A stretch of DNA of 58,826 bases, taken from NCBI GenBank assembly GCA_947253625.1, contig CAMYAB010000010.1:1-58826 (forward strand). Reading direction: 5' to 3'. A program made the position numbers and the translations under genes. Shown piece after piece: positions 44,478-51,297 of this stretch. Every line of letters starts with the position of its first letter. Within the stretch, counting starts at the first letter, position 1. Source of the stretch: an uncultured Porphyromonadaceae bacterium. GTDB taxonomy: Bacteria; Bacteroidota; Bacteroidia; Bacteroidales; Porphyromonadaceae. The notes below the pieces were generated by a model. It was not told where the DNA came from. It made no database searches and saw nothing but the letters and a program-made list of their open reading frames with translations.

Positions 44478-46649
44478 TCAAAAGAGGCGTACACCGAGCC
44501 GCACAAAAAACACGGCACCGGGGCTTAGCGAGGCGGTCTGATAGGTCAGGTTGGCCGGCCTAAAGTTGAGCAGGTTGTTGGCTCCAAGGGTCACGTAGTA
44601 TTTGCTCTTGTACTCGGTCGTGGCAGTCAGTCTCAGGAGCGGGTAGCCCTCCACGTCCTGACGGACGAGAGGCTTGGTGTCGTCCAGATCCCCCTTGCTG
44701 TCGGTGTCCAGAGTGTAGTAGCTGACCGCAGAGAGGTATTGGCCGATCAGGCTGGTGCTAAAGGCCCAGTCGCCTGTGTGGTAAAAGCCATTGACCTGCA
44801 TCAGGAGGTTGTGTGGTCGGGCGGCGTTGATGTCGTACTTCTTGTCGAGGTGGGTGATCGTCTTGGGCGCACGTGTGTAGCTGTACATTGTCTTGAGGGA
44901 GAGGCCGTTGATCACGAACCACTCCGCTGTCAGGTCGGCATTGAGCATACGGGATCGGCCGGCGATATTGACGTACCGCTGATCCTGCTTGGCATCGGCC
45001 TGCATGGTTATCTGGTTCTTGAAGAGCGTATAGGTCGTCCCTGTGGAGAGGACCAGCTTGCCGGATCGGTAGTTGGCTCCGAGGATCATCTGGTTGGCAA
45101 TCTCCGGCTTGAGATTGGGGTTGCCATAGATATGAAACATCCCTTGGTGGCTCCAGTCGAAGTAGAGCTCCATCAGCGTCGGTGACTTGAAGGCCCTGGC
45201 ATACCCGGCTCGCAGGCTGAGTCCGCCCTTGTTGTAGGCAAGGGTGACCTTGGGGGAGAGGTTGAGCCCGTAGCGTCCGTGGAGATCGGCCCGTAGGCCG
45301 GCCATGAGTTCGAGTCCTGCGCCCAACTCTCTCAGGTACTGCCCATAGAGGACGCCACAGAGGATACTCTTGCGTGCCGCAGCTCCGGAGATCTGGTCGG
45401 ACAGTAGTAGTTCCTGGTGTCCCTCAAGCCCTGTGGCTAGCGAGCTCTTGTCACCAAAGTTGATATTGTAGTGCGCACGTAGAATGTGCTTGAAATTGCT
45501 GTGCAGCAGTGTGCGGTCTCCTGGGGACTTGGGGTAATGGCGCTCTCTGGAGGAGTAGTCGGCATTGTAGGAGAGTGCGAGGTTGCTACGGTCGTCCACG
45601 TCCCACATGCCGGTGAGTCGGCCATTGTAGGCGTCGTACACATCATTTTGGTACTCGGAGCGCTCTTGCTTGCGGCTCATGCCCCCTAGGTCGACCTTGA
45701 GGGAGAGACGGTCGGTGGGTTGCCACCCAAACCGGTTGGAGAGCCGATAGACATCGTTGCGTGGCACCGGTATGTAGCTCTCTCCATCTCGCCGCGTGAT
45801 GTTGTAGTCCCCCTCCTTGCCGAGAGAGAGGGTCGTGGTGTTGCTCCACTGCTTGCGCTTGATACTGAGGTCACCGTAGCCATCCCACACCTTGGGCATC
45901 GACCAGCCCCCACAGAGGGAGAGCGTGAGAGGCGACTTGGCCTGCTTGGTGATGATATTGACCACCCCGCCGATGGCACCCGAGCCGTAGAGTGCTGAGC
46001 CCGCACCGCGGATGATCTCCACCCGCTCGATATTCTCCGGGCTGAGGCGCAAAAAGTCCGGGCTACCGTCCTTCATCCCGGCGATCTCCTCTCCATCGAT
46101 CAAGAAGGCATAGTAGTCGGCCGAGAGCCCTTGTATCTTGACGTGTGTGATACCACCGTGCGAACTAAACTCCACCCCGGGGATCGAGTAGAGCATCACA
46201 TCCTTGGTGTTTTGGGGTGCGATACGCTTGAGGTCCGCCCGGTCGATGACCGAGACGGGGAGCGGGAGTTGCTCGAGCTTGCAGCGGCTACGTGTGGCCG
46301 TGACGACATACTCATCCAGCTCCGTGGCACGGGGCCATAGGCGCACTGTCTGTTGCTCCTCGCGGGCAAGATCCAGTACGAGCGACTCGGTCTCATAGGA
46401 GAGGTGCGAAAAGGTAGCCTCGTACTTTCCGCCATCCGGTGCCACACGTATCCGGTAGGAGTAGTAGCCCGCTTGGTCGGTCTGCACTCTCTGCGCCAGT
46501 TTGCCGGAGTGGCGGATGGAGACCGTCACGCAGGGGATACCCTTACTTGCTTGGTCGACGACACGCCCCCTGATCACCTTTTGGGCAAGGGCGGATGTAC
46601 CGAGAAGTAGGTAGATGCAGAGGACAATACTCGGGATCAGCTTATTCAT
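44478..46649 (-). CDS. hmuR: HmuR, TonB-dependent haem receptor
   Basis: A 723-residue outer-membrane receptor for haem and haemoproteins, working with HmuY. After the signal peptide (MNKLIPSIVLCIYLLLG...ALAQ) comes a CarboxypepD_reg-like domain, then the plug (about 110-215; VSVIDRADLKRI, VEIIRGAGSALYGSGAIGGV). The barrel carries the haem-receptor landmarks YARAFKSP (FRAP/YRAP box) followed by NPNLKPE (NPDL-like). The start at 46649 gives a proper signal peptide; the longer frame to 46700 would begin inside the hmuY-hmuR hairpin. SHGGITHVKIQG in the plug offers two His as possible ligands. Confidence 0.9.
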   Translation of the reverse strand: MNKLIPSIVLCIYLLLGTSALAQKVIRGRVVDQASKGIPCVTVSIRHSGKLAQRVQTDQAGYYSYRIRVAPDGGKYEATFSHLSYETESLVLDLAREEQQTVRLWPRATELDEYVVTATRSRCKLEQLPLPVSVIDRADLKRIAPQNTKDVMLYSIPGVEFSSHGGITHVKIQGLSADYYAFLIDGEEIAGMKDGSPDFLRLSPENIERVEIIRGAGSALYGSGAIGGVVNIITKQAKSPLTLSLCGGWSMPKVWDGYGDLSIKRKQWSNTTTLSLGKEGDYNITRRDGESYIPVPRNDVYRLSNRFGWQPTDRLSLKVDLGGMSRKQERSEYQNDVYDAYNGRLTGMWDVDDRSNLALSYNADYSSRERHYPKSPGDRTLLHSNFKHILRAHYNINFGDKSSLATGLEGHQELLLSDQISGAAARKSILCGVLYGQYLRELGAGLELMAGLRADLHGRYGLNLSPKVTLAYNKGGLSLRAGYARAFKSPTLMELYFDWSHQGMFHIYGNPNLKPEIANQMILGANYRSGKLVLSTGTTYTLFKNQITMQADAKQDQRYVNIAGRSRMLNADLTAEWFVINGLSLKTMYSYTRAPKTITHLDKKYDINAARPHNLLMQVNGFYHTGDWAFSTSLIGQYLSAVSYYTLDTDSKGDLDDTKPLVRQDVEGYPLLRLTATTEYKSKYYVTLGANNLLNFRPANLTYQTASLSPGAVFFVRLGVRLF

Positions 46650-46688
46650 GGTCTGGTATCTATTTTTCCGGGGTCTATTTTGCCAAAA

Positions 46689-46734
46689 GTGAGTAGACAC
46701 CTGCCGAAAAATCCTCTCGGAGGTGTCTACCCAC
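46689..46734 (-). terminator. Hairpin between hmuY and hmuR (partial terminator)
   Basis: A 14-bp stem (one G-U pair; arms 46689-46702 and 46721-46734) with an inner CCGA/TCGG is followed on the minus strand by only four T (CACTTTTGG). It lies 34 bp after hmuY. It probably lets a fraction of transcripts stop, giving more HmuY than HmuR. Confidence 0.75.
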
Positions 46735-46767
46735 CGGTTTTTTGTGCAGTGCTATCCGATCAACTTA

Positions 46768-47445
46768 TCAGAGCTCTTGGTAGCGGAAGCTCAGTGTGCC
46801 ACCCTTCTGGCCTTGTGCATTGACCGAACCGGTGAACTGTAGGCGATACACGTGCTTGCCATCAGCTGAGCGAACGACATAGATATCTTTCACAGGCGTG
46901 TACATCGCGCTTGCACCACCAGTCATCATCTTGGACATATCTAGGTCGTAGCAGGCAATCCGGTTGATGGACACCTCCACCTCCTTGCCTTCTTTCTTGA
47001 CCATCTTCTTCACGAGGTCTTGCGCAACATACATCGTGGCGGTCTTGTTGCCACCGCCTGCCATCGGACTCACAGTGGCAAGTACTTTGGGGCTGTTTTG
47101 GACGAATTTCAGGTTGGACACCTGTACCTTGGCACCGAAGTTCGTCGATGTAGTCCGAACGATGCCGCCCAGACCGCTGTAGTGCTCAGGAGCGTTCACC
47201 GCCATGCACTCACGACGAAAAGCGATGTCCCAGCTCTTGTCCTTCTCCGGTGTGGTCGTCTTCACCACCTTGTTGTCCTTGAGCGAAAAGTAGACCCAGT
47301 CTGCCCAGGAGGTGGCATCGAGGTACTCCACTTTTTTGATCTCTGTGGACTTTTTGTTCTCCGGCACATTGTTGCCGGATTTACAGGACGTGAGCAGTGC
47401 CGCTGAAGCGATCACTAGGGCTAGAATGGTTTTGGAAGTTCTCAT
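46768..47445 (-). CDS. hmuY: HmuY family haem-binding lipoprotein (haemophore)
   Basis: A 225-residue outer-membrane lipoprotein that captures haem and passes it to HmuR. The lipobox ends at Cys21 (AALLTSC). The HmuY fold is recognisable: EYLDATSWADWVYFSLKDNKVV, SWDIAFRRE, and the C-terminal DIYVVRSADGKHVYRLQFTG and TLSFRYQEL. The two haem-ligating His of P. gingivalis HmuY have no counterpart; only His88 and His198 exist. The corresponding region is rich in Met (128, 138, 148, 170, 173, 174, 181), suggesting Met ligation as reported for other Bacteroidota homologues. It is the first gene of hmuYRSTUV, with its own promoter and a hairpin before hmuR. Confidence 0.85.
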   Translation of the reverse strand: MRTSKTILALVIASAALLTSCKSGNNVPENKKSTEIKKVEYLDATSWADWVYFSLKDNKVVKTTTPEKDKSWDIAFRRECMAVNAPEHYSGLGGIVRTTSTNFGAKVQVSNLKFVQNSPKVLATVSPMAGGGNKTATMYVAQDLVKKMVKKEGKEVEVSINRIACYDLDMSKMMTGGASAMYTPVKDIYVVRSADGKHVYRLQFTGSVNAQGQKGGTLSFRYQEL

Positions 47446-47494
47446 ATCTTCTTATATTTAATCTGAAATGTTACAATCGTTCTCCATTGAACTG

Positions 47495-47525
47495 CAAAGG
47501 TAAATAGGATCCACTTTTTGGTCAA
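47495..47525 (-). promoter_or_regulatory. Promoter of hmuYRSTUV
   Basis: On the minus strand TTG (47523-47525), 20 nt, TACCTTTG (47495-47502) is a full consensus match. The leader to ATG 47445 is about 42 nt. I see no convincing Fur-like palindrome over it. Confidence 0.8.
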
Positions 47526-47683
47526 TACCATCATTTAGGTATTTTTTTACAAAAGGGCTCCTCTTGCGCTTATCCTCTGTGCCATTGCCGGAAAGCGGGA
47601 TGGTCGGTTCGGAAAAACACCTGGGCCTCGTGACCAAATCCGAGCTCCTAAAGCAACAAAAGCGATCGCCCTCGGACAGCCTA

Positions 47684-47801
47684 TTTTTTTCTTCTGTCCG
47701 TCTAAGCGATCGCTTCTATCCGTGAAAAGTTTTGCTTCTATCTGTGAAAAAGTTCGCTTCTATCCGTGAAACTCTAGACCACTTATAAGTACCTGATTAT
47801 C
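47684..47801 (-). repeat. 22-bp array element, copy 5
   Basis: On the minus strand GATAATC begins at 47801, the first CACGG at 47768 (33 bp), units at 47746 (variant CACAG) and 47724, and the cap at 47702 (TTAGACGGACAGAAGAAA), period 22 bp. It lies downstream of the 47945 gene and its terminator on the same strand, about 180 bp upstream of the hmuY promoter. The interval 47526-47683 shows no gene. Confidence 0.95.
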
Positions 47802-47856
47802 AAGACTCCCCAAAGGGGTATTTTTGGGTCGCAAAAAAACCGACCCTAAGCAAACT

Positions 47857-47901
47857 AAAAAAGGTCAGGATAGATCACTCTTGGATCTACCCTGACCTTT
47901 T
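47857..47901 (-). terminator. Terminator of the 47945-50580 gene cluster
   Basis: A long stem (AAGGTCAGGGTAGATC with GATCTATCCTGACCTT, one wobble) is followed on the minus strand by TTTT. It starts 44 bp after the stop of the polyproline membrane protein gene. Confidence 0.93.
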
Positions 47902-47944
47902 CCGGATTCATCTCTCACGTCCTTTGGCGGGAACGTGGTCGATG

Positions 47945-49060
47945 CTACTCTGTAAACTCATGAAGCAGAGCATTGCAAAGCGAGTCTCTCTCATTGTAAA
48001 ATTTCCAACGATAGTTGGAGAAAAAGAGATCCTCATCTTCAAAGTCCGGATCTATGAGTTCGCTGATGACGTAACCTTTGTACTCAGCGCATGGCTGCTG
48101 GAGATACTGGAGCATCTCGCGAGGTACTTTGTCCCTATACGCCAGGGAGAAGTACGAGCCGTCCTTCAGCGTCACACTCCTGACCTCATACACATACCGA
48201 TACTCGTCGTAAAAAGTTGGCTCGGATCTGGTGATATTGTAGCGGTAATCTGCTGACTTGGTGTACGTTTTCAAGTCATTGAGCGAAACTACTGCGTTTG
48301 AGCCATCCAAGATGTTGCCGTTTTCCTTGTTCGCCAAAGCAAACGCCACCACACAATCAGCGATCTCCCCACGAGGATAGGTGATATCCACCCAAAAGCC
48401 GGGATAATACCTCGCAGAGGAGCCCTCACCCGAGGTCATATACCTAAGGTTGAAGCTAAGGCTCAAATAGCGACTTGGGTCATGATTTTGGATGTAGTCG
48501 CTCCACTTATCCACCAGCTGGTTGACTTTTGCATCGTACTGTTTGCAATACGAGTCATAGGCCGATTGTGCATCGACTTCGACTTTCTGCTCATCTATAC
48601 TCAGGAAGTCTAGCAGTCTCTCATAGGTGATGGGGCGATAGGTATCCTCTTTTGGTGTTCCGACACAGGCATTTTGTGCCTGGTAGACGAAGTCGATGTG
48701 GTCGGAAAGTCGCGGATCTTTTTTTTCGGCAGTCTGTAGCTCCTTTGTAGTCAAGGGGTCCATGATGCTTTTTTTCAGTATCCTCGCATTCGAGACAAAG
48801 TACCACGCCAAGATTCCGGCAGCGACCAAAACAATGAATGCTACTCCACCAAGCAGGAGATACTTGAGCGTCCTGCGGGAGGGCTCTGTCACCGGCCTCC
48901 CCTGTGGAGGAGTATGCTGCAGTGGTGGAGGTGGAGGTGGAGGCGGTGGTGTACCACCGGAAGTGACACAGTCCTCAGAGGGGGACTCGCCACTGTCTAG
49001 TGGGGCCTGATGCTCATAACTATTGAGGTCTTCCATATTGGTAAAATCGGGTTGCTCCAT
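47945..49060 (-). CDS. Polyproline-tailed single-pass membrane protein, unknown
   Basis: A 371-residue protein I do not recognise. The N-terminal ~67 residues are polar and contain nine prolines in a row (TPPPPPPPPPLQHTPPQGRP, about 38-57). One membrane helix follows (about 67-90; YLLLGGVAFIVLVAAGILAWY). The remaining ~280 residues would lie outside the cytoplasm; they include YRPITYERLLDFLSI, YLSLSFNLRYMTSG and YRVYEVRSV-like beta segments. The gene is clearly less GC-rich than its flanks. It is the last of four co-directional genes; the neighbouring GYF-domain protein is a plausible partner for the proline tract (inference). Confidence 0.7.
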   Translation of the reverse strand: MEQPDFTNMEDLNSYEHQAPLDSGESPSEDCVTSGGTPPPPPPPPPLQHTPPQGRPVTEPSRRTLKYLLLGGVAFIVLVAAGILAWYFVSNARILKKSIMDPLTTKELQTAEKKDPRLSDHIDFVYQAQNACVGTPKEDTYRPITYERLLDFLSIDEQKVEVDAQSAYDSYCKQYDAKVNQLVDKWSDYIQNHDPSRYLSLSFNLRYMTSGEGSSARYYPGFWVDITYPRGEIADCVVAFALANKENGNILDGSNAVVSLNDLKTYTKSADYRYNITRSEPTFYDEYRYVYEVRSVTLKDGSYFSLAYRDKVPREMLQYLQQPCAEYKGYVISELIDPDFEDEDLFFSNYRWKFYNERDSLCNALLHEFTE

Positions 49061-49103
49061 CCGGATCAGTCGTAAATCGTATACAGTTTATTGGCCTCAG
49101 CGT

Positions 49104-49598
49104 CTACAAAAGCCCGAGTGGCAGCAGTATGAGGTAGAGCCCCCACCCCAATGCACCGCAAATGGCAGATCCTATAATCCATCCGAGAGCACTGCGGCTG
49201 GCTCGATTGGCCCCGTCGTAGTCGCCTCGCGAATAGCGTGACCCCACCTGTGACGAGTATATGATCGCTACGATACCTCCTATGAGACAGCAGAAGAGAG
49301 TGGCCAGGATACTCCATACCAAGTAGCTGGGTGGTTGCTCCGACGGCCTGCTGGGGCTGGTGAAGGCGGAGGGGGCAGCCGCCACCTGTACCACGGTCTG
49401 AGGTTGGTGTGGGGGCCAGCTTTTAGGTGTCTCCGGTGATAGATACGGCCGCACCTCCTCTACTTCCCGGGCGGGTAGCCACTGTACCATTCCCTCGGTC
49501 CACACCATAGTCTGAGGGGTGATTTGCTGAGCGGTAAGCTCTTCCAAGGAGTAGGGCCCGGCTTTCTGATCATTGATGATAATGTGGTACTGTTTCAT
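49104..49598 (-). CDS. GYF_2 plus CD225/dispanin-type membrane protein
   Basis: A 164-residue protein. Residues about 1-57 match a GYF_2 (DUF4339) domain (YHIIINDQKAGPYSLEEL, TMVWTEGMVQWLPAREV). After a Pro/Ser linker the C-terminal half is a CD225/dispanin-like two-helix membrane unit (YLVWSILATLFCCLIGGIVA, then YSSQVGSRYSRGDYDGA and LGWIIGSAICGALGWGLYLI). This combination is common in Bacteroidota but has no settled function. GYF domains classically bind proline-rich peptides. Its gene lies 43 bp upstream of the polyproline protein gene. Confidence 0.83.
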   Translation of the reverse strand: MKQYHIIINDQKAGPYSLEELTAQQITPQTMVWTEGMVQWLPAREVEEVRPYLSPETPKSWPPHQPQTVVQVAAAPSAFTSPSRPSEQPPSYLVWSILATLFCCLIGGIVAIIYSSQVGSRYSRGDYDGANRASRSALGWIIGSAICGALGWGLYLILLPLGLL

Positions 49599-49605
49599 AG
49601 CTTAC

Positions 49606-50049
49606 TTAATTATTTATCTCGCTTATATACATCGAACCACCTGAGTAAGTGACCAAAAAGGACAGATCACTCTCGGTGTCTTTTATCTTACATGAGTTCG
49701 GACGATCATCTTCGGTTATCACGAGATTTATCTTTTGGCTTTTGACCGCCTTGATCAGCATATCCACCATCGCTTTTTCAGGGGAGCTGTCGGTGATGCC
49801 ATTGCCTGTGTAAAAGGCCTTCTTGATAGACCCATCAAATTCATCGATGGCATTCTGAATGTAAGTGGAACAGTCTAGGTCTATATTCCAAAAGGCGAAT
49901 ACGGCCTCCCCTTTGAGCATCTCGTAGTATACGACATGGAGTTTGACGTAATCTTTGACGAAGTCGTCCTGCGTCGGATCCTCTGTGTCGCAGCCGGTGA
50001 ATAGTCCTGCAAGAAGTAGCAGAGGTAGGATGAGGAGTTTTTGTCTCAT
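49606..50049 (-). CDS. Small lipoprotein, unknown function
   Basis: A 147-residue lipoprotein with lipobox Cys20 (AGLFTGC) and no domain that I recognise. The mature part is acidic, with VKLHVVYYEMLKGEAVFAFWN, a Cys in LDCSTYIQNAI, and a C-terminal beta-rich end (DLSFLVTYSGGSMYISEI). It is the second gene of the four-gene cluster, 7 bp before the GYF-CD225 gene, which implies co-transcription. Confidence 0.7.
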   Translation of the reverse strand: MRQKLLILPLLLLAGLFTGCDTEDPTQDDFVKDYVKLHVVYYEMLKGEAVFAFWNIDLDCSTYIQNAIDEFDGSIKKAFYTGNGITDSSPEKAMVDMLIKAVKSQKINLVITEDDRPNSCKIKDTESDLSFLVTYSGGSMYISEINN

Positions 50050-50076
50050 ACAAGATTTATCACTATTTAGTGTTCC

Positions 50077-50580
50077 TTAATTTCCCCAAGCATAGGATTT
50101 ATTGTCATCCCCAAACAGTCCTCTGAGGAGGTCTATTAGCGTCTCATCAAACTCGATCGAACCACCCATCCTCAGCAGTCCCAGAACGTTGCCATTCACG
50201 ACAAACTGATGGCCTACATACGCTGTCCCAAAGCAAGCATCGTGATCTCCGATCTGCAATGAGGTGATTTGATTCATCGGGATGCAACCTTTGACGGACA
50301 TGGCGACCAGCCCACTCAGAAAAGAGTCCTTGGTGAGCTTGTAGTAGAGGGCCTTGTCCGTAATCAAGATCCCGGACCAAGCATAACCACCCACTGCACC
50401 TAGGATCTTTTTATTGACCGCAAGGAGAGGAGTCTCGTCCGGGCGAAGGATTATCCCCAACCGTTTTTCTTGGTGCCGGATAACATCATTGGGGATCGGG
50501 TTCAGAAAAAGAGCTTTTGGCAGAGGCTGACGACTCGCTTTTAGAGCCTCAATGTTTGCTGACAACTTAGTTGCGTACAT
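50077..50580 (-). CDS. PH-like domain protein, unknown function
   Basis: A 167-residue cytoplasmic protein without signal peptide or membrane helix. The middle (about 50-120; PLLAVNKKILG, WSGILITDKALYYKL, KGCIPMNQITSLQIGD) resembles bacterial PH-like domains, in which a hydrophobic strand is followed by T-D-x-x-L/I-x-Y. The C-terminal helix (FDETLIDLLRGLFGD) would cap the barrel. It is the first gene of the four-gene cluster and directly follows the inverted-repeat-rich stretch at 50598-50880. The function is unknown; the PH assignment is by eye. Confidence 0.65.
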   Translation of the reverse strand: MYATKLSANIEALKASRQPLPKALFLNPIPNDVIRHQEKRLGIILRPDETPLLAVNKKILGAVGGYAWSGILITDKALYYKLTKDSFLSGLVAMSVKGCIPMNQITSLQIGDHDACFGTAYVGHQFVVNGNVLGLLRMGGSIEFDETLIDLLRGLFGDDNKSYAWGN

Positions 50581-50597
50581 GTTTTTGATTTTTTTAT

Positions 50598-50880
50598 TTG
50601 GCTCTCATTGCTTGTAGGGAGAGCCAATATCCTACGTTTTGACATCTATGCAGTTACCTCTGTCACCGAACAAAAGAAGCGTGGCACTGCCAGCCACGTC
50701 CCAAGTCGGAGGTCGTAGGATACCTTGATTCAGAGACACGTAGATAGCAGCCCACGCCATTCGCGTGGAAACCACTATGCTCTCTCTCTGAAAAAGTCTT
50801 GAATTTCCTACGTTCCCGACTTCGAGATAAGCACAATCGCTTCGTATGTTTGATAAGACAGATAGGAGAAAAACTCCTAC
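50598..50880 (-). ncRNA. Candidate structured RNA upstream of the four-gene cluster
   Basis: At least six stems are nested or in tandem: 50598-50606/50619-50627 (9 bp); 50628-50636/50714-50722 (9 bp) enclosing 50680-50685/50693-50698 (6 bp); 50729-50736/50785-50792 (8 bp) enclosing 50752-50757/50763-50768 (6 bp) and 50744-50747/50775-50778; 50794-50798/50818-50822 (5 bp); 50863-50868/50874-50879 (6 bp). The strand is inferred from the adjacent minus-strand genes. An 86-codon frame (50663-50923, minus) runs through it, so a short or decayed gene is the alternative. I cannot name a known RNA family. Confidence 0.5.
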
Positions 50881-51216
50881 TGCGTTGCCATTTACAACTT
50901 TTTACCAAAACAAACAACTGCAATGTGACAGGTGTGGGCTGCTTTTGTCTGTCGTGTCGAGACTACACCGTCGGAGGAGGCGATCCTCCGGAGGCGAGTC
51001 TCCTCCAAATCCTTGGCCCCCATGTGATGAAAGACGGGACTTGGCTGAGCACATTGCGAAGATACACTCCGTGGTGTGCCATATTGAAGCACAGGAGGGA
51101 AACACCCTTATTCGCCGGAGGTGCGACCAGGAAGAGGAGATGGCGGTGAGCCGTTTTGCATCCACTTTTGGAGCGTGGCACGAAGCGCAAAGAGCCGGGG
51201 TTGGCAGGATCCAAAC
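50881..51216. other. Intergenic, no gene seen
   Basis: No convincing reading frame. A GC-rich, self-complementary patch (GGAGGAGGCGATCCTCC with further CTCCTCC, 50973-51005) could extend the structured RNA or be a separate hairpin. No promoter consensus found. Confidence 0.5.
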
Positions 51217-51245
51217 AAAAAAAGACGACCCTGGGCTGGGTCGTC
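51217..51245 (-). terminator. Terminator of the biotin/glycosyltransferase operon
   Basis: An 8-bp stem (GACGACCC with GGGTCGTC) is followed on the minus strand by TTTTTTTG, 53 bp after the glycosyltransferase stop. Confidence 0.93.
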
Positions 51246-51297
51246 TCAAAGGTAGGAATATGGATGGGGGCCGGTATTTTCCCCGGATCGGTGCAAC

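Noticed and set aside
94..47801. The 22-bp arrays as CRISPR arrays
   Set aside because: Repeats are about 16 bp with 6-nt spacers that recur between copies, each array has only 4-5 units, and no cas genes are present.
48923..48955. GGT/GGA triplet run in the polyproline gene as a phase-variable tract
   Set aside because: Repeats are triplets, so slippage would change the proline number without shifting frame; on/off switching is not expected.
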